Positions 43,066 to 54,403 of a stretch of 64,000 nt of DNA are shown in pieces. Source of the stretch: a virus. The notes under the pieces are model-generated. The model was not told where the DNA came from and did no database searches. It saw nothing but the letters and a program-made list of their open reading frames with translations. The DNA lies in the IMG/VR virus record IMGVR_UViG_3300037110_000087, positions 62,001 to 126,000 of that record; one strand, given 5' to 3'. The position numbers and the translations under genes were made by a program. Position 1 is the first letter of the stretch; each line of letters starts with the position of its first letter.

Positions 43066-44808
43066 TTATCCCCAATAAGTGATATAACCAGTTAAAGATG
43101 CTGTAGAGAACCAGTTGAAAACTGTGATCGTGACCGGCTGGCCTTGAACAAATGTGTTCTCGTCCACTTGACCACCAACGGTCGCAGGTCCAATATAATA
43201 AATAAGTCCTGAACTAAGGTTATAATAACCACCAAGGGAAAGTTTTGGCGTGGAAGTACTGGTAGGAACTGCGCTATAAAGGGCGCAATTGTCACTTATT
43301 GTATAATAACCAGTCTGGTTAACTGAGAAATTCACAAATCCTGAAGCATATTCATTTGTGGTGTATTGGCTATAGTCCACTATATTGAAGGCATTAGATG
43401 CCATATTCATGGTTATGTAAGAATGCCCACTACTTAATTCGGTGATGGTTGTCGTAACCGTAGTGGGAGTGCTACCGTTGCCATTAAATACTGAGTTGAA
43501 CTGGACTGTGGCAGGAGGAGTCCAAGCTGGAGGAGTCCAAGCTGGACCCTGTGGACCAGTATCTCCCTGTGGACCCTGTGGACCAACATCACCTTGGGGT
43601 CCTTGTTCACCAGTAGCACCAGTAGCACCAGTAGTGCCAGTAGTGCCAGTATCACCCACATTTCCAGTTGGTCCTGGAGGGCCAGCAGGACCAACTGGTC
43701 CGACCGGACCAGTTGGTCCCATTGAGGTAAAAACAAAAACCCAATTACCTGTTACAACACCGGTTGGTACATAATCCCAAACGACGGTTCCATCTACCAT
43801 TCCCGTCCCAGTTCCACTAGGCCCAGTTCCACTGCTACTAGAGGTACCTGCTGTGGTGCAAATATATTCAGAACCACCATTTGCGCATACCTGACCAATT
43901 GCATAACCAATATTGACAGTCCAAGGGGTATAGAGCCAATAATTTCCTGAAACTGTATCAAAATACCAGCTCCCGAGGCTCCCTAATATAGTAGTGGGCG
44001 CACCTGATCCGCCTTGGATAGGATAACCAACTGTGCCCCTTGGTCCGATGTCGCCAGTTATACCAATTGGTCCCGAAGGTCCTTGTGGTCCTGCTGGCCC
44101 TACTATTCCACCGTTAATGATATCAAAATCATTAAGGCCAGCCATATAAACGTAGGAAGGGATCACATCGCCCACAACTAGTGCAATATAGTGTAGTAGG
44201 ATATTTGAATATCCTGCATTTCCGAAGGAAATTATTACTGATCTGGTGCCAGCGGGAGCAGTAAAAGTGACGCCATAGATATTAAGCTCGGAGATCTGCG
44301 GCTGTGCCGATCCGATTGTGACCTGATTCTGATCCCTTACGGCTATGGACAAAGGGACTGTCGGACCCTCAGCCTTGATTGCGATCGTGAAATCAGTGTT
44401 TCTAATTAGTCCAGATCCATCTTCAAGAGTGATAATCTCGGTTAGTATGGTTCTGTTCATGGCTGGATTTACTACATCCAAGGTCAAGACATTCGCAGGG
44501 CTGGCAGTTTGCGATACTTGCCAATTAGAAGAAATATTTGGAATGCTTCCTGTATTGGCGACAACACAAATATAAGTAATACCAATATAGACTACTCTGT
44601 CATTAATAATATATCCAGTGGTGTTGCTCCAGACTGGAACATTACCAGAAACAGGGGTAATATTAAATCCCTTTGAATTGTCATAGGGAACCCAACCGGC
44701 AACGGGACTATAAATATTTGTATTGGCGACAAAGAAAGGGTTTCTAAGAAGGTTAAAAGAATCCTTGGTTGAAACGCTTTGATTCACACTGGCTAGAGAG
44801 AGATCCAT
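43066..44808 (-). CDS. Collagen-like tail fibre protein, 580 aa
   Basis: A beta-rich N-terminal part (about 1-235) leads to a first collagen-like block ([13 protein letters not shown], about 237-250). Then comes one copy of the fibre module seen in the 47875 protein ([19 protein letters not shown]), a second collagen block (about 368-425) and a C-terminal jelly-roll-like domain. AGGGGC site at ATG 44808. Probably a trimeric appendage, paralogous in parts to the other collagen fibres of this window. Confidence 0.8.
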   Translation of the reverse strand: MDLSLASVNQSVSTKDSFNLLRNPFFVANTNIYSPVAGWVPYDNSKGFNITPVSGNVPVWSNTTGYIINDRVVYIGITYICVVANTGSIPNISSNWQVSQTASPANVLTLDVVNPAMNRTILTEIITLEDGSGLIRNTDFTIAIKAEGPTVPLSIAVRDQNQVTIGSAQPQISELNIYGVTFTAPAGTRSVIISFGNAGYSNILLHYIALVVGDVIPSYVYMAGLNDFDIINGGIVGPAGPQGPSGPIGITGDIGPRGTVGYPIQGGSGAPTTILGSLGSWYFDTVSGNYWLYTPWTVNIGYAIGQVCANGGSEYICTTAGTSSSSGTGPSGTGTGMVDGTVVWDYVPTGVVTGNWVFVFTSMGPTGPVGPVGPAGPPGPTGNVGDTGTTGTTGATGATGEQGPQGDVGPQGPQGDTGPQGPAWTPPAWTPPATVQFNSVFNGNGSTPTTVTTTITELSSGHSYITMNMASNAFNIVDYSQYTTNEYASGFVNFSVNQTGYYTISDNCALYSAVPTSTSTPKLSLGGYYNLSSGLIYYIGPATVGGQVDENTFVQGQPVTITVFNWFSTASLTGYITYWG

Positions 44809-44818
44809 TTATTTGCCC

Positions 44819-45838
44819 CTATTTGTTTTCCGAATTTTCCGGCTTAGGCTTTTTTGTTTTTGACATTTTATCAAGAAGTGCAGAATCCTTTTCTATATCT
44901 AATTTAATTGCGGCTGCCATTTCCGCCTTCTCTGCTGTTGTCTTCTCTGTACGCTCAAGTAATCGTTGTTCAATCGTTGTTAATCTCTCGGCCAGAGCTT
45001 TCTTATCCGCAACATCGGCCAATCCCTTCAGGTATAAACTCAACAGTGCAAACAAAATCAATTGCAAAGCATACTTGGAAAACAACATCGTAATACTACG
45101 GATAATCCACGATTTCACCATTGGGATTAAGCTCATGTACTTGCCATCTTTATCCATGTATTTATCAAAGTACATGAATTCGAGTATTTTATTTACATTT
45201 GCTTCTACATCCTGGACTCTGCGGTCCAGAGCAGTCATACGAGATCCACCAAGACTACAGAATTCCTGGGTGGCAGTCGTCTGTCGTAGGAGATGTAAAC
45301 TGGCATCACAGGACTTGATAATCTGCATGATCACATCAAGTTGATTGGTTACATCAATAGTGTCTTCTGATCTTGATTGAATATCTTTGTGTACCTGTTT
45401 TAATTCGGCCACACTGACGGAGAAGCTATCACTGATCTTCTGGTACTTTTCCCAATTTTTATCATTGGATTCAATAATATACTTAGAGAGATCTTTGGCA
45501 AATTCATCCATTTTCTCTAGGATAGAAATAGTATTTGGGATCAATTGTTCTTCTAACTTTTCGGAAACTCTGAATTGATCTCTGGAAACTTCCTCTAATT
45601 TCTTTCTGAATTCCTCAACTGTAGCTTGTGCTCGTCTTATTTCCTGATTCAGTGACTCATCTTTTACAACCCCAGTGTTCAATACAATGGATAAAACCTT
45701 AATCACTTCTTTTAATGAATCAGTGATCACCGTAATAGATTCCAGAACTTCAGATAGTGACCTGCCTAAATCAGATATAACCGCATTTGGCGAGGTATCA
45801 AATGATCCTGGACTCTGAGGTTTATTGACAAATGACAT
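44819..45838 (-). CDS. Long coiled-coil protein with one membrane segment, 339 aa
   Basis: Residues about 25-160 are heptad-rich (SEVLESITVITDSL, RRAQATVEEFRKKLEEVS). A hydrophobic stretch (ALQLILFALLSLYL, about 256-269) is a likely membrane helix, followed by a charged helical tail. Possible membrane-anchored or tape-measure-like helper; no family recognised. An extended -10 (minus strand) is at 45875-45883. Confidence 0.6.
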   Translation of the reverse strand: MSFVNKPQSPGSFDTSPNAVISDLGRSLSEVLESITVITDSLKEVIKVLSIVLNTGVVKDESLNQEIRRAQATVEEFRKKLEEVSRDQFRVSEKLEEQLIPNTISILEKMDEFAKDLSKYIIESNDKNWEKYQKISDSFSVSVAELKQVHKDIQSRSEDTIDVTNQLDVIMQIIKSCDASLHLLRQTTATQEFCSLGGSRMTALDRRVQDVEANVNKILEFMYFDKYMDKDGKYMSLIPMVKSWIIRSITMLFSKYALQLILFALLSLYLKGLADVADKKALAERLTTIEQRLLERTEKTTAEKAEMAAAIKLDIEKDSALLDKMSKTKKPKPENSENK

Positions 45839-45906
45839 GATTGATTCCTAGGGCTACGGCAAATCTCTATCTCAATAGTATCATGAGCTTGAGAAGGCTT
45901 GCTTTT

Positions 45907-46437
45907 TTAGTTCATAAGCCCCAATTCATGTATCTTTTTGATACTCGTTTGAGCATTCTCCTTGAAATCTTGCAAGGCTAGCTTCAAACTTTCTGATTTA
46001 TATCTCATCTGGTCTACTTGCCTGATAGTTCTGGCAGTACCATATAAAGGATGCGATACATAATTATCCCAATCTTTTAATATTCCGTTATTAAGGTTTT
46101 TTGGAATAATCACACACATTATCATATCATCAAATTCTTTACCAACAATTTTATTAGAGTCATCTATTAAACCGTTGGTTCTGAACTTTGCTATTTCTTC
46201 TTGTTCCCCAGTCCAGGATTTCAAGCTGGGACATTCAAATACTTCCATGATGCATCTCTTGCATCGTTCACCGAATTTAGAGATGAAAGCTGGGTTGTTG
46301 TAAACAATCTCCAGAGTCTTCTTATCAAAAGTACAGGCAGGCAAAGGACAAACATCAAAGGATTCTGGACAGTAATAATAACCTGGAGTCTCCATTGATT
46401 TAAGTAAATTAGTTACTGAGCTAGTAATAGGACTCAT
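45907..46437 (-). CDS. PAS-like domain protein, 176 aa
   Basis: I choose ATG 46437 (MSPITSSVTNLL) with AAGG spaced 8. The segment CTFDKKTLEIVYNNPAFI ... CIMEVFECPSL resembles a PAS sensor core (motif only), and five Cys lie in the first 80 residues. The C-terminal helix is coiled-coil-like. Sensing role is speculative. Confidence 0.5.
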   Translation of the reverse strand: MSPITSSVTNLLKSMETPGYYYCPESFDVCPLPACTFDKKTLEIVYNNPAFISKFGERCKRCIMEVFECPSLKSWTGEQEEIAKFRTNGLIDDSNKIVGKEFDDMIMCVIIPKNLNNGILKDWDNYVSHPLYGTARTIRQVDQMRYKSESLKLALQDFKENAQTSIKKIHELGLMN

Positions 46438-46921
46438 TAGAATGACCTTGGGTTGTGGCATTCGAGTTGACTGGTGGTCTAACAGCTGTCGGGGCATTAT
46501 TTAGGCCCAAAATATTCTTGATCGGGGCTGGTAGACTCATAGACTTCAGAGAGGTTATTCCGTAACCAGCCAAAGTCAGATAGAACAAGTAACTGAGAAC
46601 CTGAGACTGATATTCTAGATTGACGAAAATACTCTTAGGTAACACCATGATAAGGACATGGAATATAAGCATCAATGCAAAAGAGATAGCACTGATTAAC
46701 CTTCCATAGGAAGCTGTTGGATCACTACTAAAGATCCTTTTAATGAAGGGTGCGGGTGGAGGGGGCGGTATAGGAGGAAGGGGTGGTCCTGGGGCTGGAG
46801 GGGCCACAGGAGGTACAGGAGGAACATCTGGGGTCTTTGAATATTCCTCGCAGGTCACAACCTCCCCCACCTTGGTCTTGGACCAAGAAAGAACTATCCG
46901 AGGGGAAGTAAGGTCGCTCAT
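46421..46921 (-). CDS. Pro-rich two-pass membrane protein, holin-like, 166 aa
   Basis: ATG 46921 overlaps the upstream stop (TAATG) with AAAGAG as site. A Pro-rich linker (PPVPPVAPPAPGPPLPP) precedes two hydrophobic helices (ISFALMLIFHVLIMVL and VLSYLFYLTLAGYGI). Small two-helix membrane proteins with such an SxRLI...LGY layout are often phage holins, but no endolysin is adjacent, so this is tentative. Confidence 0.5.
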   Translation of the reverse strand: MSDLTSPRIVLSWSKTKVGEVVTCEEYSKTPDVPPVPPVAPPAPGPPLPPIPPPPPAPFIKRIFSSDPTASYGRLISAISFALMLIFHVLIMVLPKSIFVNLEYQSQVLSYLFYLTLAGYGITSLKSMSLPAPIKNILGLNNAPTAVRPPVNSNATTQGHSNESYY

Positions 46922-47724
46922 TATCTGCTCTTTGGGGTCATTGTCTGAGGGGATTCCAACTGAGCCTTGGTGGCCATGTTGCAAATGGTAATCTTAGAGA
47001 ATCCACCTTCTAGGAAGTTAGAGATCTCATGTGACTCATTTAGCATGCTCATATAATTGGTGAACTCCAAAAGTTGATCGAAATAGACCAATAGGGTACA
47101 ATCGGTTTTGGCTAGAGGAGTTTCTAAAAGGACACTCTCAACCAGACCAGAGAAATACTGGCTAGCATAATTATCAAGAGAAGTCAAGAGGCTCTTCCTC
47201 TTTCCATCAGATAGAGCATAGAACTTGTCATTAAAACAAAGCTCGACAGCAGTGACATACTTGGCATTCAAATAATCATTGGTGTCTCGTTCGGACTGGA
47301 TCCTAGTCAGATCACTCCAAGTGTATCCGGGTACCTGAGGGGTAGCTTCTTCGAATGGAGTCTTGGGGTAGAATCTACTGAAGGTAATTTCACTCATTCT
47401 GCCTCTGATAATATTAGAGGTCAGAAGCTGGGTAGCTGTGTTCCATTTCTTGATACCAACCAACTGAGCTTCGACATGGGTTACTGCCTTATCATCATAC
47501 CAATAGGATAGGGCAAAATCTCCTTCAATCTCGTTCTGAGTGTTTAGAATAATGTAATAGCCAGTGGCGACTTGAATCTCCATTGAGGTCATTCTCGGCC
47601 CCAAAGACAAACGGTTCTCTCTACGAGTTTTCACGGAGGGATCTAGGTCGTAGGTCGCGGGAAATTTGTAGACAGAAAGAACGAAATTCATCTTGGTATT
47701 ACTATTTGTCAATTCTGCAGTCAT
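46921..47724 (-). CDS. Hypothetical structural-type protein, 267 aa
   Basis: AGGAAGGG site at ATG 47724. Beta-rich N-terminal half (NFVLSVYKFPATYDL, MEIQVATGYYIILNT), helical C-terminal half, no enzyme motif. An extended -10 (TGCTACACT, minus strand) is at 47745-47753, so it may start this minus-strand transcript. Virion role is a guess from position. Confidence 0.5.
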   Translation of the reverse strand: MTAELTNSNTKMNFVLSVYKFPATYDLDPSVKTRRENRLSLGPRMTSMEIQVATGYYIILNTQNEIEGDFALSYWYDDKAVTHVEAQLVGIKKWNTATQLLTSNIIRGRMSEITFSRFYPKTPFEEATPQVPGYTWSDLTRIQSERDTNDYLNAKYVTAVELCFNDKFYALSDGKRKSLLTSLDNYASQYFSGLVESVLLETPLAKTDCTLLVYFDQLLEFTNYMSMLNESHEISNFLEGGFSKITICNMATKAQLESPQTMTPKSR

Positions 47725-47874
47725 ATATACCCTTCCTAAGTGTTAGTGTAGCACATGGATCGTCACATGGATCTTAACCTTTTTAATTGAGGTTATTTTA
47801 CATGCGAATCTCCATAATTTCTGAGTCAGACTTCTGCCTCAATGATACCATAGAATCAAGAATGAGGTTTAAAC

Positions 47875-50646
47875 TTGGCCATCCTAACATCCATCAGTCT
47901 AACCGAAAAGCCTTCTAGAGCTGTCCTCCATCGCCTCCAAAACGGAGTTTTCCCTCCAGGAATCTATAATGGAGGATCGGTGACCCCTGGTTCTGGCCGG
48001 AATGTCAATATATCTCAGTTTTCTGGAAAATCCCTTGAAGGATTAACGGTATACTCTAATAGCTCGATGGTCCAACCATTGCCAGAGGTAGCATTAGCAA
48101 ATCCCACCAATCCTTCTGACCCGGCCAACTATACCACTTATTATGTCGTCCTCTATGTTCAGGAATGGTACCAGGGATGTGGCTGGGCAGATAACATGGC
48201 GGAAATCCTCGTAATGGATGCTAATTCCTGGGCTTCTTACACTAACGCCCAGTATTGTATTGTGCTAGCTACCCTCAGATTGGGCAATTCATCAATTCAA
48301 CCTAGTCTGGCCGCTACTGATGTCGATTCCACTGTCGCCCAGGTAATTGATCTACAATATCAAGCTGGAAAATTCATGCTGAGTGGGACTGCTAGCTTTA
48401 ATGGACAGATAGGTACCCTCATCATTCACAATTTGGGCGCTGCCACCAATAATTACAGAGTTTCCGTTACTCCCACAGGTACTTTGCCCTTCGGGACCGG
48501 AATCGGGGATATTTGGGTCACCAAGACCCCAAGCAGTTTTACTGTCTATACTAATGGCAATGCGGTGGGTCTGCAGTTTGACTGGTTGTTAACTACGGCC
48601 CCTTCCGATTCTGCTTCCTTTGCTGGATCTGGAAAGTTACCTTTGCCCCAGTTTTATGTCAATCCAGGGCCTCCATCACCCTCTCTTGGAAATAATTCAG
48701 ATACCTACTTTGACTCTGTTGCCAACAATTTATATATCAAAGTGGAAGGAAGCTGGTATTCGGAAAGTGGACCGGCTGGGCCTAATGGGGCAACTGGCGC
48801 TCAGGGTCCTGCTGGCCCTGCTGGCCCCCAAGGTCCAATGGGATCTCAAGGTATTGCCGGTTCTACTATTTGGAGTGGTGCTGGAGCACCTGCTAACTCC
48901 CTTGGGAAAATTAATGACTGGTATATAGATACTTCTGAAGGTGATTACTACTTAAAGACAGGTTCTAATCATTGGTCCTATCAATTCAATGCCAGAGGAC
49001 CTCTTGGCCCAACTGGTATGGCTACTAGCATTATTACCGGCCTAGGAGCACCCAACGTCAATGTTGGAAGCGTCAACGATTTGTATATCAATATCAACAC
49101 TGGTGATCTGTACAAAAAGACAGCGATTGCAACATGGTCATTACAATTCAATCTGACCGGTCCGCAGGGTTTACAAGGTCTAGCAGGATCCACTATCTAT
49201 AATGGAACTTCCGCGCCTTCGAATGCATTAGGTAATAATGGTGATTACTATCTGAACACTCTCAATAGTAATTTCTATAACAAGATCTCTGGCACTTGGT
49301 CACTGGAAATGAATTTGGTTGGTGCTGCAGGGACAACAATCTGGGATGGAACCGGAAGTCCTCAGACTACCCTTGGTGCAGTTGGTGATTATTACATAGA
49401 CAATGCCAGCCAGAGATTCTATAATAAGATAGGTCCTGCTGCTTGGTCCTTTTTATTTAATCTCCAAGGAGCAACTGGCCCACAGGGAGCAACAGGTGCT
49501 CAGGGTCCTACCGGTGCTCAGGGTCCACAAGGAATTCAAGGAACAGTTGGACTTCAGGGTCCTATTGGTTTAACTGGCCCACAGGGTACTCCTGGGTATT
49601 CCGTGTTAAATGGTGTTACGAATCCTCTCACGACTGATGGAAATCCTGGTGACTTGTATGTCAATATCGCCACCTACACTCTATTTAAGAAGATATCTCC
49701 CACTTCCTGGGCCAGTGAAGGCTCTTTCCAGGGTATTCAAGGAATTCAAGGAATTCAAGGCCCAGTTGGATCCAGCATCCTGACTGGGATTGTTGATCCT
49801 TTGTCCACTGATGGTAACGTCAATGATTTATGGCTTAATACCCTTAGTTGGAATTTATTTAAAAAGACCAATACTGGATGGGTCTCCCAAGGTAGCATTG
49901 AGGATACCCATGGGTCACTCTATGTAAATGCCACCGATACAACTCCAGTTCAGGGTGATTCTTCCCTCACTCTTGATGGGACCTTATCTTCTTATGCAGG
50001 GACTACCTGGACTCCTGCTATGAAACTGGGAAGATGGGATTCAACTATTATCGTTCCAACCTCTCCTCAGATCTACAATTCCACTACCACCACAAGCTTG
50101 GCTAGAAGTTATAGAAATATGACCATTTTTGGTAGGATTAAATCAACTCTATTCAGAACTACTTCTCCAAAGATGACACTAGCCTTACGATCAGTCTATG
50201 GTACTCAGATCTTGGCTTCCAACTTCATGGCAGTTGCCACTCAATTGACTAATTCTGGCGTGGTTTTAAGTAATAACTATGGATCCATCAATATCAACAA
50301 TGGGTTCTATGCCCAATTCTCCTCCCCGACAGTGGGTTCTATGCCTGCGATCTCATCTGGGAATGAGAGTTTCGTCATCAACCCAGACTCCGAGACATTA
50401 ATTACCATCGCTGCTCCTGTGGTGATGGACCAGGATATTCTATTTGCTTTCTATATCCAGGATGTCAGTGCCAACAATGCCATTTCATTCGCTGATTTTA
50501 GTTTCGGAACAAGTGATTTGACCTGTGGTGTTGGTGCTGGGAATTTACTATCCGGGGCACCTTCATTCATCAGTGTCTTCTCAGAGGGCATTTTCACTAC
50601 TGTTGGATCATTATTCCTTGCTAAGGTCTATAGTGATTTTAACTAA
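47875..50646 (+). CDS. Very large collagen-like tail fibre protein with six repeat modules, 923 aa
   Basis: TTG start behind GAGG. A beta-rich N-terminal domain (about 1-270) is followed by collagen blocks alternating with six copies of a roughly 50-residue module (G-x-G-x-P...LG..GDYY.D......FY.K....WS...NL.G, e.g. GDYYLNT, GDYYIDN, NDLYINI), then a C-terminal domain of about 230 residues. This is a typical long trimeric phage fibre that contacts the host. Paralogous module in the 43066 protein. First gene of the long plus-strand tail module. Confidence 0.85.
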   Translation: MAILTSISLTEKPSRAVLHRLQNGVFPPGIYNGGSVTPGSGRNVNISQFSGKSLEGLTVYSNSSMVQPLPEVALANPTNPSDPANYTTYYVVLYVQEWYQGCGWADNMAEILVMDANSWASYTNAQYCIVLATLRLGNSSIQPSLAATDVDSTVAQVIDLQYQAGKFMLSGTASFNGQIGTLIIHNLGAATNNYRVSVTPTGTLPFGTGIGDIWVTKTPSSFTVYTNGNAVGLQFDWLLTTAPSDSASFAGSGKLPLPQFYVNPGPPSPSLGNNSDTYFDSVANNLYIKVEGSWYSESGPAGPNGATGAQGPAGPAGPQGPMGSQGIAGSTIWSGAGAPANSLGKINDWYIDTSEGDYYLKTGSNHWSYQFNARGPLGPTGMATSIITGLGAPNVNVGSVNDLYININTGDLYKKTAIATWSLQFNLTGPQGLQGLAGSTIYNGTSAPSNALGNNGDYYLNTLNSNFYNKISGTWSLEMNLVGAAGTTIWDGTGSPQTTLGAVGDYYIDNASQRFYNKIGPAAWSFLFNLQGATGPQGATGAQGPTGAQGPQGIQGTVGLQGPIGLTGPQGTPGYSVLNGVTNPLTTDGNPGDLYVNIATYTLFKKISPTSWASEGSFQGIQGIQGIQGPVGSSILTGIVDPLSTDGNVNDLWLNTLSWNLFKKTNTGWVSQGSIEDTHGSLYVNATDTTPVQGDSSLTLDGTLSSYAGTTWTPAMKLGRWDSTIIVPTSPQIYNSTTTTSLARSYRNMTIFGRIKSTLFRTTSPKMTLALRSVYGTQILASNFMAVATQLTNSGVVLSNNYGSININNGFYAQFSSPTVGSMPAISSGNESFVINPDSETLITIAAPVVMDQDILFAFYIQDVSANNAISFADFSFGTSDLTCGVGAGNLLSGAPSFISVFSEGIFTTVGSLFLAKVYSDFN

Positions 50647-50657
50647 TCGAGGCATTA

Positions 50658-51395
50658 ATGGCAGAATTGACTGAAGACGGTTTCGTACAAGAAGCTTTCC
50701 ATAGAATATCAGCAAAGATGGCAGATACTAAGAATGTCTTTAAAAAGGTATCTAAGTTAACTGTCTACGAGATGATCAGATATACCCCGATGAATATTAG
50801 ACTGAATCGAAAGAATAACTGTAGGGTGTATTTTTACAATAGTGAATTTATCAAGAGAGAAGGTAAAAGGGGTCTTAGAACATTTGCGTATAAAACTGGT
50901 TGTAATCAACATACTTATTTAACTCAGATTGGATTTCTGGATTATAAATTGAACCTGAAATCCCCCGTATGGGTTAGCTGTCAATGTGACTATTATAAAT
51001 ACCAATTGGAATGGGTAAACACTTCTTATGGAGCGTCTGATCATACCTACGCCCTCAATCAACCTCCAGTGTTTACCAATCCTCATATGGTACCCGGTGC
51101 CTGCAAACATATTCTTTCAGTGGTTGATGATGCTATGAAGCGCACCAGACAATTCGCTAGACTTGATGCAAACAAGGACCTTGAAGTCGAAGATACCAAG
51201 ATTGATAAACGTTGGGATCTTTCGAAGGACTACACCAAGCTGAAGAAAATACCTTCTGGGAAGGATACCGGCCCAACGTTTACCCCGGATGATAATAAAC
51301 TCCAGATGAGGGAGTATAATCCAAATAAGTCAGTCAATCCAGACAGGTTCTTTGAGGCTCCGGAGCCAGAGAAACCCGAGGAGAAAGAGGAATAA
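50658..51395 (+). CDS. SWIM-type zinc-finger protein, 245 aa
   Basis: A SWIM-like CxC...CxH pattern is visible: VSCQCDYYKYQ (C at about 110 and 112), then PGACKHILSVV (CxH about 149-151) with a 35-residue spacer. The N-terminal part is basic and helical; the C-terminal 70 residues are acidic/Pro-rich. Proteins of this type are encoded near tail genes of large phages; role unknown. GAGG site at ATG 50658. Confidence 0.6.
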   Translation: MAELTEDGFVQEAFHRISAKMADTKNVFKKVSKLTVYEMIRYTPMNIRLNRKNNCRVYFYNSEFIKREGKRGLRTFAYKTGCNQHTYLTQIGFLDYKLNLKSPVWVSCQCDYYKYQLEWVNTSYGASDHTYALNQPPVFTNPHMVPGACKHILSVVDDAMKRTRQFARLDANKDLEVEDTKIDKRWDLSKDYTKLKKIPSGKDTGPTFTPDDNKLQMREYNPNKSVNPDRFFEAPEPEKPEEKEE

Positions 51396-51487
51396 TGTTT
51401 GAACACCTAAAGAGAAATAGCTTAGATTCATGCGAAAATTAATAAGAGATTGACTAACATCGAAACTATTGCAAATGGGAGGGTACT

Positions 51488-54394
51488 TTGTCATACCAAG
51501 AAACTCTAACTTTAACCCAGTATATTCGCCCAAGTACCAAGATTGGTAGAGATTATAACGCCAAGACCGTAGCTCTTGGAAATCTTCCCCGTATTCCGAC
51601 CTTCATTGGGCAGGGTGTTCCTTACATTGCTGCAACGAACATGGCCATTGTTCGCTGTTTCGTTCAGAGGGAAGTTCTTACCTTCAGCAGCACTGCTCCC
51701 TTCATCGCCCCCTTGGATCATCTCAGCAACGGTAGCCAACTTCCCTCCAATGGTTCCATCGTTCAGCTATATGACGCCAATAATGTTCAGGTCGATCCAC
51801 TCAAATGGAAGTTCACCAAATCTGATCCTAGTTCACCTAATTATGATCTAGTTCAGATCTTTACCGAGGTATATAGCTCTCAGTCAACTTACTACATTGA
51901 TTACCAGAGCGTCGATACCACCCTGATGGATAAGCTCCCAATCACTGGCCTGAGAACAATCAACTACAGTGGTAATCATGCCTACGAGAATCTATACGCT
52001 CTAGGTACCGATTTCTCAATGTTCTCCTCCATCACCAATCCAGTTGGTAATTCTACCAATGTTGGTACTGGCGTAATTCAGGTGAACACCGAGGCAAGTT
52101 ACACCGCTTGGAATAGAAATTACACCCTGACCATTGAGAGCAGAACTGATGTCGTCACTTCCTCTTTCTTAACAAGCGCATGGACTGCAGGGACCAACAC
52201 AGGTACTGCTTCGATTGCGATTGCTGCGACCTCCGCTTACACTGGGACCGCTGCGACCTACACCCTGAGTGTCTCTTCAGTTTCCGGATCTTCAGTTACT
52301 CTAGCTTGGTCCCGCTCTACTGATTCAAATACTGGCACCATTATCGTGCCCCTTGCTAATCCAATTAATATAACCGGCCCCTACGGAATGACCATTACCA
52401 TGACCAATCCTGATCAGGCCCTGGCTGGAGATACCTTCACCAACACTGCCACTTCAGTTAGTACTCCTAGCATGCAGGTGAGTTGGTTCAGTGACGACTT
52501 TACTGCTGGTTCTGGTCTTTTCACTATTAATAATAGCACCTCTACCTCAGTTGCTATCGAATCTGGAATCCTCCTTGATTTCGGATCAGTCATCGGTGGT
52601 AACTTTGTTTCTGGTGGTCTGGATGCCTTCACTACCGGCGACGTCTTCACCTTTGAAGCGATCAATTCTGATCTCATCGACTGGAACTACACCAGAACAA
52701 ATACTCAGTCCTTCAGCACCAGCAATATCTACTATGATGCCATGGGTATCATTACAGGTACCTCCAGAAGCTATTACATCACTTTGGATTACGTTCCTGC
52801 TGGAGTCGATACGGTTGGACCCAGCTTTAATCAGATCATATCAGGTGTCACCTCTCAGGCTACTCATGTCAGAATCAATTCTGGCAGTGTTTACACTGGT
52901 TCTTTCCCTGATCAGTTCACCTTCACTGTCAGTGGCGTCACTTCAGGCGCTGCTACAATGTCTTGGACTCACTCCGCTAGCTCCGATACAGGGTCTATTG
53001 CTATCACCAGCACTGGAACTACCGGTCTAGCAGGACCTTACGGAATCCTGATTGATGTGGACTTCGCTTCCCTTGTTAACGCTCAGGTTTTCACTCTGAT
53101 CGCTACCCCGGCAGTGAATTTGGTCTACTCCAGCCTGGGAACCAACATCCAGCACGTTAGTATTCCTAACAAGCCCTATGTGAAGCTGTTCTCTTCTCCA
53201 ATCACCAACATTTCTGCTACTTATAGCTACTCAAATTCTCCTCAAGTTGGGCAGCTTTACTACGTTACTGCTCAGTACACCAGACCTTCGTCAATGTACA
53301 ATACCCCTCTGGTCTTTACTGACGTCAATGAGGCTCAGGCTACTATTGGTCTTCCCAGCCCGACTAATCAGCTTGGAATCATGGTTGATTATGCCTTCAA
53401 TGTTGCCAATAACAACATCATCGCTGTCATTCAGATTTCTAGTGCTGATCATTCTGGTGTCTATAATAGCAATGATTACTCAGTTGGAATCAATGCTCTC
53501 ATGCAGAGAAGCGATCTGAGTGATGTCTGCGTCCTTGGATCATTCGATTCACTCAGCAACCAGATCTATAACAGTCAGATTTCCAATGATCCCCTCTATG
53601 GTGCTTTAAGACTCTACTGGATCGGTTACCCACAGGGGTATCAGGTCGGTGGTGGATCCGTTCCGGGAACCATTGCTTACACTAGCAGCCAGATCCTGCA
53701 GGTGTCAGGTAATAACCCAGCCCACGGAACTTTCATCAGTGTTGCCAATCAGTGGGTTCAGAGAACCATGGCAATGGAAAATGGAACTACCGCCCAGCTT
53801 ACCCTGGATGGTTCATTCTTCGCGGCAATGATCTGCTGCTTACAGACTGCGAGTCCAGACCCCAACTTCTTCCTGATCAATCAGGTAGTTCCTGGTGTTG
53901 ATAATGTTGCGACCTTTGTGGATACTGATGTCACAATCCTGGGTAGCACTAGCAATACTTACGCTCTGCAGCCACAGAATAGTACCGTAGTTACCATCAC
54001 TGATGCTGTGACCACTGACAGTTCTTCTAGCTCTCTCCACGAGATTAACGTAATGATTGCCACTCAGTACGTGACCAAGGATATCATCCAGACCTGCAAC
54101 ACCGCTCTGATTGGGTATGTTGCTCAGAGCGTGGATGATGGTATCGCTCGCATCACAAGTGTCATCAGCAACGAACTGATCAGCCTCATCAGCAATGGTG
54201 TAATTGCTCAGTACACAGACGCTACTGGCACTCCACGTCCGCTCGCGAATACCGACATCGACGTCTGGCAGGATGTTGACGACCCAACCAGATATAATTT
54301 CAACTACTGGTTCAATGGACGTTATGGTATTAAGAGACTGATCGGTATGTACAGTGTGGACCAGAACAACTTCTTGGCCACTCAGTCTTCATAA
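51488..54394 (+). CDS. Contractile tail sheath protein, 968 aa
   Basis: TTG start behind GGAGGG. Sheath proteins end with a conserved helical/strand region that here reads IATQYVTKDIIQTC ... IDVWQDVDDPTRYNFNYWFNGRYGIKRL (C-terminal 110 residues, motif only). The very long central region contains several Ig-like insertions with tandem homology (GTASIAIAATSAYTGTA..., GSIAITSTGTTGLAGPYG...). Followed directly by the tube-like gene at 54774, the classic sheath-tube order. It contracts to drive the tube through the cell envelope. Unusually long compared with typical 400-700-residue sheaths. Confidence 0.85.
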   Translation: MSYQETLTLTQYIRPSTKIGRDYNAKTVALGNLPRIPTFIGQGVPYIAATNMAIVRCFVQREVLTFSSTAPFIAPLDHLSNGSQLPSNGSIVQLYDANNVQVDPLKWKFTKSDPSSPNYDLVQIFTEVYSSQSTYYIDYQSVDTTLMDKLPITGLRTINYSGNHAYENLYALGTDFSMFSSITNPVGNSTNVGTGVIQVNTEASYTAWNRNYTLTIESRTDVVTSSFLTSAWTAGTNTGTASIAIAATSAYTGTAATYTLSVSSVSGSSVTLAWSRSTDSNTGTIIVPLANPINITGPYGMTITMTNPDQALAGDTFTNTATSVSTPSMQVSWFSDDFTAGSGLFTINNSTSTSVAIESGILLDFGSVIGGNFVSGGLDAFTTGDVFTFEAINSDLIDWNYTRTNTQSFSTSNIYYDAMGIITGTSRSYYITLDYVPAGVDTVGPSFNQIISGVTSQATHVRINSGSVYTGSFPDQFTFTVSGVTSGAATMSWTHSASSDTGSIAITSTGTTGLAGPYGILIDVDFASLVNAQVFTLIATPAVNLVYSSLGTNIQHVSIPNKPYVKLFSSPITNISATYSYSNSPQVGQLYYVTAQYTRPSSMYNTPLVFTDVNEAQATIGLPSPTNQLGIMVDYAFNVANNNIIAVIQISSADHSGVYNSNDYSVGINALMQRSDLSDVCVLGSFDSLSNQIYNSQISNDPLYGALRLYWIGYPQGYQVGGGSVPGTIAYTSSQILQVSGNNPAHGTFISVANQWVQRTMAMENGTTAQLTLDGSFFAAMICCLQTASPDPNFFLINQVVPGVDNVATFVDTDVTILGSTSNTYALQPQNSTVVTITDAVTTDSSSSSLHEINVMIATQYVTKDIIQTCNTALIGYVAQSVDDGIARITSVISNELISLISNGVIAQYTDATGTPRPLANTDIDVWQDVDDPTRYNFNYWFNGRYGIKRLIGMYSVDQNNFLATQSS

Positions 54395-54403
54395 AGGTAG
54401 GTA

